A stretch of 64,000 bases of DNA, taken from assembly GCA_030272155.1 (NCBI GenBank), contig CP126191.1:8888501-8952500 (forward strand), read 5' to 3'. The translations under genes were made by a program, and so were the position numbers. The DNA comes from Tetradesmus obliquus. Lineage: Eukaryota > Chlorophyta > Chlorophyceae > Sphaeropleales > Scenedesmaceae. Under the pieces are notes generated by a model. It saw only the letters and a list, made by a program, of their open reading frames with translations, was not told the origin of the DNA and ran no database searches. Shown one piece after another: positions 1 to 10,027 of this stretch (position 1 is the first letter of the stretch; each line of letters starts with the position of its first letter).

Positions 1-955
1 CTGGCCTCTGGAGCCGCCGCCACCCCAGCCGCCGGCTGTTGGCAGCTGCGCCTGCCGCGGCGGCGGCGGCGCTAGCTGCGGCTCCTGCTGCGGCTGCGCA
101 CGCCCGCCTGCACCCCTGCCACCCAGCCAGCTGCCCCAGCCCCTGCTGCCGCCGCCACCGCCACCGCTGCCGCCAGCTGGCGGAGGAGTGGCTTGGTACG
201 CTGGCTGCTGCTGCGGCTGCTGCTGCTGTGGCTGGCTGCTGCCCCTGCCACCCAGCCAGCTGCCCCAGCCGCCAGCCCCAGGGCTGCCAGCCCCTGCTGG
301 GTTGTTGCGGCCAGCACGCCCACCACCCAGCCCACCACCTCCACCCAGCCCACCACCCAGCCCACCACCTCCAGGTGGGGCTCCACCTAGCCCACCCAGG
401 CCTGCTAAGCTGCCTCCGCCGCCGCCGCCACCGCCGCCAAGCCCGCCCCAGCGGCCGCGTGTTGGCTGCGCTGCTTGCTGCAGCCATGGCTGCTGCTGCG
501 GCTGCTGCTGTTGCTGCGCTGCCGCAGCCTCCCTGCCGAACCTGCCTGCGCCACCCCAGCCGCCCTGAGAGGGCCGGCCCCACTGCTGCTGTGCGTCAGC
601 TGCATCTGCGCCTGCAAGCGAGCGGCTGCCTGCAGCAACGGCAGCAGTGGTACGAACAGTAGCAGCACAATCATCAGCTGTGAGGCAGGCCTGCATATTA
701 CTCTATTCAGACGATTTGACAGGATGTAGATGTTCAAACGGTTTGCCCGACTAGGGCTGCGAATGCATTCCTGGCAATGTCTTAAACAGGCTAGTGCTGG
801 CGGCAAACTACATTCTGTTTTGTATACGCTCTTTACCCCTGATCAGCATTTACAATCTGGGCTGGCACTAGCACGCCTCTCTCACCCTCTGCATGGTGCA
901 GGCCGACCAGCAGCAGCAGCATACATACATGTGCTAGCCTGCTTGTCCTCATCAT
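1..955 (-). CDS. Secreted Gly/Gln/Ala-rich silk-like protein, paralogue C (3' end outside window)
   Basis: Exon 1 is 955-886: 23 codons beginning MMRTSRLAHV, then a run of four Leu and VGLHHAE, a clear signal peptide. It ends in phase 1 at a GTGAGA donor. Exon 2 starts at 611 after TTGCAG and stays open to the left edge. The join gives Gly followed by ADAADAQQQWGRPSQGGW, then Gly-rich, Pro/Gln-rich blocks with repeated GGWGSWLGGRG motifs. The same exon structure (signal exon, phase-1 intron at the cleavage site, joined Gly codon) occurs in the two downstream paralogues, which is the main reason for calling it a family member. The conserved Ala-rich C-terminal domain would lie beyond the window. 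Function is unknown; composition suggests an extracellular matrix or cell-wall structural protein (inference). Confidence 0.6.
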
Positions 956-3349
956 CCTCTGTAGTGCAAAAGAGCAAGCCTGCAAATTATCATCCAGGTT
1001 TGATGTGAATGATGCAGGAATTCATGGCCGTATTGGGATTGTGCAGGTGTTCTTTCAAGACTAGCCAAAGGCATCAGTTCCGCAGAGGCTGCCTGCGGCT
1101 GCCGCATAAAATAACAGCATGAGTATATATTCACGGACATTGTGGTGGCAGATCACGCATCTGCATCATTGCTTGCTTCACTTCCAGCAGCTCTGCGCAC
1201 GCTGGATGCCAACAGAACCAGAACGAGCACTGGCCGCTCACCCAGCAATTCCACGGGACCATAGTGTATTTTAAACCGCTTTGTAAATCTACGCACGCAT
1301 AATGAGCATTGAACGTCGCATAAGAAGACTATGGGATAACCTTCAGGCCTGACGCAAGGAGGGAACTCTGTCGATCAGCTATTGGCTTCCAGCTAGAAAA
1401 GAATGATCACTGAGCCTATAGTGTGAGCGCTTTTCAAGCGATGGGGATGTCTTCGCTGAAGCCGTGTCACCGACTTGTTTCGGACAGCTGCTGCTGCTCA
1501 ACTGACAGGTGGGCATATCTTCTTGGGCTGATGACAGGTGTCCATAATCCATTTTTCAGTATTGGGAGACGCTTATGCAACAGCTTAATAAAGTTGCAAA
1601 CGTAACCGCTTCATATGTATATGGTAGCGAGACACCACAACTGCGGGTGACGCCTCCTGCGAGGCAGTGTCTTGGGGGCTGTCATCCCTGCCTAGTGCAT
1701 GCAACCGGGTTTGGGTTTGGGGTCTGTCCCTACATAAAGTTGTGCGAGTGTAAGTAATTACTGGGAAACATCAAAAGGGCCCAACCTACCCTGAAAGCAG
1801 GCCAGGTGATCACCAAGTCACTTGAAGTTCACACTCTGAGCCTATTGGCTACTGTCATGCGTCAGCGCACCGCTCCTTGACACTACTCACTACTCACTGG
1901 GGCAGCCGAGTGCGCTGCATGTGCCGATTTGAAAACCTAAGCAGCGCTGCACTTGAATCTGCACCAGCACTTGGATGGCTGCAAGATCTGCAGCGGCAGC
2001 TTCTTTGATGCCTAGGCTGCAAATCAGAAAGCGGTGGCACGGCTTTGGCTGCTGCAGGCTATCGTGTAAATTCAGCTAGCTAGCCGAGCGCGTGGCGGCT
2101 GCTTTCTTTGCTAACACCAAGTCATTGTGACTGTCAGCTGCTCATCAAGCTGCTGCTGCAGCTCTGGCACCTGCCAGTTGTACAGCCAATGGCTACAGCA
2201 CATAAGACACGCGGGCTCAAAACAGCATCAAGCGCGTACAGTTGATCCTTGGTATGACGGGCATGTAGCATATGGTGTTGTGTCTGCATGTATGGGGTCT
2301 GGGTGACTGGTCCAATATATCATCTGCTGTGTCCCTCTCTTGGCAGTTGATCTTTGCTGCGCATGACAGCTGAGCACTGCGGTTGCGACTTGCTGTAGTA
2401 GCTGCCAGCCAGTAAGTGGAATGGTGCGGGACATGTGGTGCTGCAGAGCCTTGCCGATTTTTTTGTTTGATTCTTGCAGACTCCCGGCCTCACCTACTAG
2501 TAAAAGCTCATGCGGCATGTGTGCAGCCATCCGATGTCATCAATGCATTCAATGCAATGAACATGAAGTTCATGTTCCAGCCAGCCGTTGTAATACCAAT
2601 TTCAGCATAGTAGCAAAGTGAGCAGCCGAGCATGCTTTTCAAGCCTGACACAAACAGTGTGGCGGCCAGGACTCACGAGCAACTCTTTACACGTGCAACT
2701 AGCTTGCAGTACTGCCTCTCCCCACCCCCTCGCTGCCAGAGTTGTTGCTGCCAACTTGACTAGATGGTCCAGCAGGGCAACAAGCACCAGAAATAAAGCT
2801 GCACACTAAAAGGAAGGCATGCTAGCACAACGCTGCAACTGCAACAAAGCGTAAAAGCGACACAAGGGTATGCGTCGCCACAACAACCTGCGCAGCAAAC
2901 ATAAGTCTTGACATGAAGAGGCGGAGTATGTGCATGGTGTGGCAGCACTCGCTTGCGCAGCAGTGCTGCCCAATAACTTTTAATAAACCATAAATGTAAA
3001 TGTGCACAGCCAGCAGGACAGAACCAGTCGCTGGCCAACGCCCTCACCACCAAGGTACAAATAAATTTTGTGTACTCAAACCAGTGCTTGTCCTACAAGC
3101 TGGGCAAGCTGGGCCACAGCTGTAGCATAAGCATGCACAGCAAGTGCTGCCGCTTCTAGTTCCCTTCGCCGGCTGCACTATATTGTGTTGACTGTATATA
3201 ACCATGTACAGTGCCACTGTAGCCAGTGGCTTGCGCAGCCATGGCAGAATCGAAGCAAGACACCCCAAGCCAGCATGTATTGGTTGCAGTACAGCCGTTG
3301 CCCGGGTAACCGGGACATTACCACAGCACATACGATCCAGCTGAGAGTG
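956..3349. other. Intergenic region between silk-like paralogues C and A
   Basis: About 2.4 kb with only short, unsupported reading frames. It holds the upstream region of paralogue C and the 3' flank of paralogue A. No domain, RNA gene or mobile element was recognised. Base composition is visibly less GC-rich than the flanking exons. Confidence 0.5.
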
Positions 3350-5050
3350 TTACTTGCCACTCCACCCATCCATGAGGCCACCGTATGAGTTGCTGTTGCT
3401 GCCGCTGTTGCCACCAGACCACCCCATGTTGATGCCACCTGGCAGCAAATCCATCAGCCCACAGAAGCCTAGCACAGTAGATGTGGCCTCAGTCTGACTG
3501 AATGCTGTTGAAGCACCATTGCCGCACTGTGCCTGTGCCAGGGCCTTAGCCTGGTTCAAAACTAAGCAGCCACGCGAGTCCTGAGACAGCGCAACAGCAT
3601 ATGCAGACGCCCACGCACTGGCTGTGCTGCCGCCTGCACAGATGGCAGTTGCAGTTGCTTCTGCCACAGCTGCCTGGCTGTCACCGCCCTGAGCGATGGC
3701 TGTTGCAATGGCCTGGCCGTATGCGTAGCGCGTTGGTGCACCGCCGGTGGCAATGGCATCAGCAACTGCTGTCGTCATCTGCGGCATGTGCTTCTTACGG
3801 CGTGCATACACAAAAGCATCTGCCATAGTGTCAGCATACGAATCTGTCAGGCCGTTGCTGACAGCATAGCTTGCAGACTTGGCAAGCAGCTGAGGGGCAA
3901 CGCGGGGGTGGTTGATAGTTGCCTCTGCAACCGCCTCTGCTGCTGCGCTAGAGTCTGCCGTGCTTCCAGATGTCGCCGCACTGGCCATCGCCTGTGCTGC
4001 TGCATCTGCCTGGCCTCCGCTGTAAGCCTGCGCAAGGCTCTGTGCTGCTGCCCTGGCATTGCCACGCCGCCACATGCCTTGTGCCAGCGTGCCTGCAGCC
4101 CCTGTGGCTGCAATAGGCCTGCGGCGGATGCCAGAGTACCCGCCGATGCTGCCAGTTAAAGCACCGAGTGACGCGCGGTCGCCTCTGTTGTCACGCCAGG
4201 CCCTGCCAGGCCTGTTGCCGCCGCTGTTGCCACCGCCCCAGTTGGCAGCAGATGGGATGCCCTGGCCCCAGCCGCTGCTGCTTGCAGGAATTCCACTGCC
4301 ACTGCCGGCGCCGCTGCTGCTGTCACTTCCACTGCGGCCGTCCCTGCCACCCCTGCCCCAGCCGTTGCCATTGTTGCCCCAGCCGTTGGCATTGCCGTTG
4401 GTCCAGCGGTTGTTGTTGCCGCTGCCCTGCCAGCGGTTGCCCCCAAAGCCGCCGACAGTTGGCTGCGCTGCCTGCTGGAACACTGGCTGGCTTTGGAAGC
4501 CGCTGCTGCCGCCTGTTGTTGCTGCCAGACCATTTGCATCATCCCCTCCCTCATTGCCTTGAGTGCTGGGGCCAGGCTGGAAAGATGGTGCGGCATTGTT
4601 GTTGTTGCGGCCCCATTGGTTGCCGTTGCTGCCAGGTGTGCGTGAGAAGCCACTCAGGCCTCCGGGGTTGAAGCCCCTGCCTGGCAGGCCCTGGTCTGGC
4701 CTGCGGTCATCTGCTGCAAGCAGGCTCCTGCGGCCCAAGCTGGCAGGTGCAGCTCCTGCAGGAAAGCAGCAGACATGCAGCAGGGCAAGTCAAAAGTCAA
4801 AAGTCAACTCCACAACATGGAGGGGATTGTGCCACCAGGTGCTGGCTTTCTGCAGACTGGAAGGCAGGTGTCAACATGAGCAGGTAGGGCTTGCTGCTGT
4901 TGCAGGTAGTGCCAATAGATACTGCTGGCAACACAGGGGCATGCGCCAGCTGGCAACTCATTAGTGAGCTGCATGTCATGTGGATGCAGCAGGCAGCTTA
5001 CCGTGTGCAGCAGGGATATAGAGTAGACTGACGATTAGCAGTATCTTCAT
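3350..5050 (-). CDS. Secreted Ala/Gly-rich silk-like protein, paralogue A
   Basis: Two exons: 5050-5002 (MKILLIVSLLYIPAAH, a signal peptide, phase-1 end at a GTAAGC donor) and 4755-3350 (acceptor TTCCTGCAG). The product is 484 aa. After the signal come about 190 residues rich in Gly, Asn, Trp and Ser (Gln runs are short here), then an Ala-rich region of about 270 residues beginning near RRPIAATGAAGTLAQG. That region has Ala every few residues, as in AAAQSLAQAYSGGQADAAAQ and WASAYAVALSQDS, and contains conserved Cys residues (ICAGG, GCLVLNQ, QAQCG, GFCGL). It ends in a Gly/Asn/Ser tail. The Ala-rich part is nearly identical to paralogue B while the N-terminal parts have diverged. Composition recalls fibroin or spidroin, but no homology to silk genes is claimed. 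Likely extracellular. The gene model is well supported; function is unknown. Confidence 0.8.
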
Positions 5051-7497
5051 GACCGCAGCCAGCGTCCTGCAGGTCCAAGCAAAGATCAGCAGCCGTGTCA
5101 GGTCAAAGAAAGGTCAGCAGCCACAGTTGCATGCATGCTGCGCGAGACATCCTTCGACATCAACTAATCTATTCCATTTTTTAAGCTGTCGAAGCATTTT
5201 GTCGATCACGAGCTCAAGAACTGGGTAGCCAGCATATCCAGGATTTGCTCACTAGCCGTAGGTCGCCTTACCTGCTGCGAACAGTCGACATACTGCTTTA
5301 AGATGCAAATATGAGGTGCGGTCTTTGCCAGCTGCTTCAACAGCCACTTGCCCAGCAGCAAGTTTGCTTGACGTTGCAGGATTGATTGCTCAAGTATACA
5401 TGATACTATATCAGCTTGAAGAATTGTCTCATTGGATATACTGAAGTGCATCAAGACCTTATACTGAAGCTGTCGCGGGGCGATTAGTGGGTGCTTGCCT
5501 GCAGCTTCCCCGTCCCGTACCGCCAGTTATCTGTCACTTCGCTTCTTCTAGTTGCGCTTCATCACCTCCTTACGCCATACGAAGTATCAGATATCAGAAA
5601 TTAACTTTACTTTGCTGAATTCTTGTCCGTTACAGTCTGCATCACGCTACGGCGAGCAGAGGGAGGGAGTCACCAGCTGACCTTCCCTCAGTAGGCATGG
5701 CGTGCCACAGCGCCAGCTGAGCGCATCACGGACGTCGACTCGAAGCCCGTTGCTGGCTACCTACGGTGATGTGCTGACACTGAGTGTGTAAGTGACTGGC
5801 TGACAACATGCGCCCCATACACATGGACTGCTCATGATCAGCTGCAGCATGACGATGAATGCGCATGGTCAGGTGGCAGTGCTGCTGCAGTCAGCTGCAA
5901 GTGGAAAATTGTACAGCACACACTTCTAGGTTCAGGTGTAAATGGGTGCATGGATACAGCCTGTCCTTTGCTGAGTGAAGCACACTGCGCATGCGCATGG
6001 CTGTGGCCGCAGGTCCTCCTGCAGCGCTGCTTGTGGCGGGTCCTTGTTGACAATAAGTTTCATGCTGTGCTGATGCATTGCAACTGTCATCACTACGATG
6101 ATGCAAATGCTCGCTAGCCTGTTGTAGGCCCTGCCGTGGTATACAGCTGAGGCTCCCTGACCATCCTGCTGGCTCAACAGTACATACTGTCTGTCAAATG
6201 TTTGCGCTTGTGAAGGCTCTGCATATGTCATGGCATACTATGTGTGACACATGGCATGCGCTGCACTGGCCGTTGTTTTCTATAGGCAATAAAAGGCAGC
6301 AAGCTAGAAGCTTTGCATCTGCCAAAAGTAACATGATGATGATGATCTGTCAAAAGCGGCCACTGCTCAGCCGCCACACCTCAGTTACACGTGATTGTCA
6401 TTTGCAAGCTGTCCAAACAATTGTTGGGCTGTACTGTATGGCAGTTATCACCCATCTGCGCACCCTGCCAGGGCAAGACAGTCATCACAGCTAGTCTACG
6501 TTCAGCCCATTCACTGATTGTCGGGTTACACTGTGGTTTGGCAGTCTGTGGCACTATATAGTCATATATGACTTGCCGGCAAGCTGGTAAACCAATCAGA
6601 TATCATAGACAAGCAATAGCTTTCGGGTGCAAAGTAAAAGACATGCTGCTGCGCCCTGTCAAGCATGGTCTGCAATTGGGTTTCTCTCAGCCCGGTTGGC
6701 AGGCTGGCGCTGGTGCATAACATCAGCCAAAGTGAACTAACAACTGCTGTCAAATCTGCAACAGACGACTACTGCCAACCCCCCAACAACATGTGCTGTC
6801 GTACTGCACTATGCGGCACTCTCTCTGCTGGCTATGGTTGCTGCAAGGCTTCCACTTGGCCAGCGCCCTCTCACCAGATTGCCGCATGCAACGCCGCTGC
6901 CAGATGTAACAACAAATGTAACACACCTCTGCCCTGCAAAGCCAGCAGGCTCTCGACTGTCATGGATCAAGCTTCCCGCACATAAGATACACTACAACAC
7001 ACATGTTGCCTGGTGGTTTGAATACCTGCTTTGCAGCAGCCTATGAGCGACAACAATGCCACCAACAACCAAGCAGACTGTACACAAGCCCTCTACAACA
7101 AACAAACCATGGGTTGCCTACAAAGCAGCAGCGGCAGTGCTGTGGCGTTGCAGCGCGCACTACCAATACCAATTAATTAATGGTGCCTTGCGGCAGCATG
7201 TCAGATGTAACATGATGATGAGCATGTCAGACGTATCTACACAGAAGCTAGCAGTAACACAGAATAAACAGTCAGGTGGACCATGTCAGGAAGTACACAG
7301 TCGGTGCAGGCGGCGCTCACGCACCAATAAATGGCACACTTGATACTTGTCTGGGGCGTGCAAACAGTTCTGTGGTGGTGGTAGCGATGCGTGATTGACG
7401 TTGTGTGCTGAACCTGACACATGTCAATGCAGGCATGGCACTAAAGCTATAGAATTAAACCTAGTCATCACTTGACGCCAAGCTGCTAACCAGCTGC
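5051..7497. other. Intergenic region between silk-like paralogues A and B
   Basis: About 2.4 kb. It contains the promoter side of paralogue A (5051 upward) and the 3' flank of paralogue B. All reading frames are short and none resembles a known protein. No repeat or RNA gene was recognised. Confidence 0.5.
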
Positions 7498-9337
7498 CTA
7501 GTTGCCAGCGATCAGGCCACCATATGCATTGCCGGTGTTGCTGCCGCTGTTGCCACCAGACCAACCCATATCAATGCCACCTGGCAGCAGCTCCAGCAGC
7601 CCACAGAAGCCTAGCACAGTAGATGTGGCCTCAGCCTGACTGAAGGCCGTTGAAGCACCACTACCGCACTGCGCCTGTGCCAGGGCTTTAGCCTGGTTCA
7701 ACACCAGGCAACCGCGCGAGTCCTGAGACAGCGCAACAGCATACGCAGACGCCCACGCACTGGCTGTGCTGCCGCCTGCACAAAATGCGGACGCAGTTGC
7801 CTCCGCCACAGCTGCCTGGCTGTCACCGCCCTGAGCAATGGCTGTTGCAATGGCCTGGCCGTATGCGTAGCGCGTTGGTGCGCCGCCAGTGGCAATGGCG
7901 TCAGCAACTGCTGTTGTGAACTGCGGCATAGACTTCCGGCGCCTGGCAGCACCAAAAGCACCAGCCATGGTGTTGGCGAATCGGCCTGTCTGGCCGTTCT
8001 GCACTGCATAGCCAGCCGACTTAGCCAGCAGGGCAGGAGCCACCTTGGGGGCTACCACAGTCGCCTCTGCCAGGGCCTCTGCAACTGCAGCACTGTCAGC
8101 TGCACCGCCCGGCGCATCTGTGGCTGCTGCTGCAACCGCCTGCGCTGCTGCATCTGCCTGGCCTCCGCTGTAAGCCTGCGCAAGGCTCTGTGCTGCTGCC
8201 CTGGCATTGCCGCGCCGCCGCATGCCTTGCGCAAGCGTGCCTGCTGCTCCTGTGGCTGCAATAGGGCGGGCCTGGGTGCCTTGGAAGGTGCTGAGGGAGC
8301 CAGTCAGGGCATTGAGTGACGCGCGGTCACCCTGAATGCTGCTGCCCTGGTTGCGCCAGCTGCCGGTGCCACGCCAGCTGCCTGTGGCTGTGCCTGGCTG
8401 ACGGCTGCCGCCCCAGCTGCTGCTGCTGCCAGCAGGCCAGCCACGCGACGGCTGCTGCTGCTGCTGCTGCTGCTGCTGTGGAGTGTTCCAGCCTCTGGCA
8501 TTGTTGCCGTTGCCGCCTCTCCACTGCTGGAAGGAGTTGCCTGCAGCATTGCCCCTGGTGCCGGCAGCAGTAGCCGGGTTTAGGGTGCCCCAGCCTGCGC
8601 CTGCAGTTGGCCTGGCAGCAGCAGCAGCAGCAGCAGAAGGGCTTTCCTGCAAGCCCTGCCGCCTGGGGCCCATGCCAGCCATGCTGCTGACCTGGGTCCG
8701 GACCTGCTGCTGCTGCTGCTGCTGCTGCTGCCGCTGCCTGGCTGCATACGGGGATGGCGCTTCTTCTGACAGGAATATGGGAAGATTCATCATTTGGGGG
8801 CGGGCTTGCAGGAGCTGGCGCTGGCTGTGCTGTGTTGCGTCTGCTGTGCCGCCTGCACGTGCAGATGAAACAGGCGGTGGCGGGAAGCAGATGCATGGGT
8901 CAGCAGCGGGTTGAAAGGCGCTGATACACGCTGTTTACCAGCTAGAATAGGTGCACAGGCTGGTTGCCGCATATGCAAAATAAACGTGTCGACTGCCAGC
9001 TGCACCAAGCATGACTGTTATCAGTGACAGCCCCAATTTGCTGGGCCAGCAACTAGACTGAATCAGCACTCTTGAAGTAGCAGTATGCCTCCAGTGTTCA
9101 GCCGTTTCACAGCCAAAGTGAAACACAAAGCAATTGACCTATGTGGCTGCTGGACTGCAGCTGTAGCTGGTGCTGGGGCTGCAGCATGTGGGTGTCACTG
9201 CTGCCAGCAGCAGTGCTGCACTGCCAGAAGCAACTGCTGACAACAATCTGGTTCCACCTCTGATACTCACCATTACTGATCATCAAGCACATAAGTACCA
9301 TAAAAGCAATAATATATCGCGGTTGCGAGCGGTCCAT
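7498..9337 (-). CDS. Secreted Ala/Gln-rich silk-like protein, paralogue B
   Basis: Two exons: 9337-9271 (MDRSQPRYIIAFMVLMCLMISN, a hydrophobic signal, phase-1 end at a GTGAGT donor) and 8852-7498 (acceptor ACGTGCAG). The join makes a Gly codon followed by GTADATQHSQRQLL. The N-terminal half has poly-Gln runs (around 8706-8733 and 8451-8479), a poly-Ala run and Gly/Trp/Asn-rich stretches. The C-terminal ~250 residues, from RPIAATGAAGTLAQG onward, match paralogue A almost residue for residue, with the same Cys positions and the same GGNSGSN tail. The intron is 418 nt, against 246 nt in A and 274 nt in C. Predicted secreted structural protein; function not established. Confidence 0.8.
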
Positions 9338-10027
9338 GACGACGCAAACCTGCGATGAAGGGCAGGTACCGGTAAGTCAGCAGCAAGCCTGACGTAGCAC
9401 ATTCCAAGCACCAGCAACAACAAGAGCTGAGTCAATGTAATACATGTTAATTATGTTGGATTGGTTGAGTACTTTAGCTGCACAGTATGCCGCACCGTGC
9501 TACCGGCACGGCACTGCTGGTCCTGGTCAACTTCATGGCAAGGACAGACGTCTGTGGACAGACGTCTGTGCTGATAGCCCTTACCTTTCGCCTAGCGATG
9601 TAGTATCCACGTCCTAGCAACAGATTCGACCGGTGTATTCCGCTGTAAGTGTTGAATAGCTGACGGGCGAGTACGCTGAAGACTTGTCTGCTGCTGTGTG
9701 CAGTATGTCCTGTCGATACAGAGATGGCTTGTTGGAAAGCGATCAAGCTTATGTATCGAGCTGCCCTGGCCCAGCGATCAAGCTAGCGATAATGCAGTAG
9801 TAGCACCCGCCAGCTGGGTAGGTTCTGCAGTTGCAGCTACCCTCAAGTCCGTCCACTTCCAAGTTTACCAGACAAAGGACGAACGACTGCGCATGCTTGA
9901 AACCCCATTCTTTCGGTTTTGATATTGCAAAATCGCGCTGTAATATTGTGAAGTCGTCGTGCCGGCCACTTCAAATGAAAAACCCGACATGTGCACACGC
10001 CAGACCAACCACTTCGTCGGTAATCTG
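9338..10027. other. Intergenic region between paralogue B start and BBS1 stop
   Basis: About 690 nt: upstream region of paralogue B and 3' flank of BBS1. It includes two adjacent copies of the 12-bp palindrome ACAGACGTCTGT. No gene seen. Confidence 0.5.
9543..9568. repeat. Two tandem copies of a 12-bp perfect palindrome
   Basis: ACAGACGTCTGT occurs twice, separated by GG. It lies about 200 bp upstream of the start codon of silk-like paralogue B, so a transcription-factor half-site pair is possible, but nothing else supports a function. Confidence 0.6.

Noticed and set aside
39-662. 207-aa Ala/His-rich plus-strand frame
   Set aside because: It is the antisense of the Gly/Gln-rich exon of paralogue C. 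GC-rich repeats keep several frames open.
405-806. Signal-peptide-like start MIVLLLFVPLLPLLQ at 674 as the start of paralogue C
   Set aside because: It reads in a different frame from the Gly-rich exon. The spliced start at 955 gives the family's exon structure and correct phase.
952-1140. MSVNIYSCC frame as an alternative signal exon for paralogue C
   Set aside because: Weak hydrophobic core and no donor in the right phase.
3350-4738. Homology of the Ala-rich proteins to spider or insect silk
   Set aside because: Only composition and Ala spacing are similar. No silk-specific terminal domain is visible.
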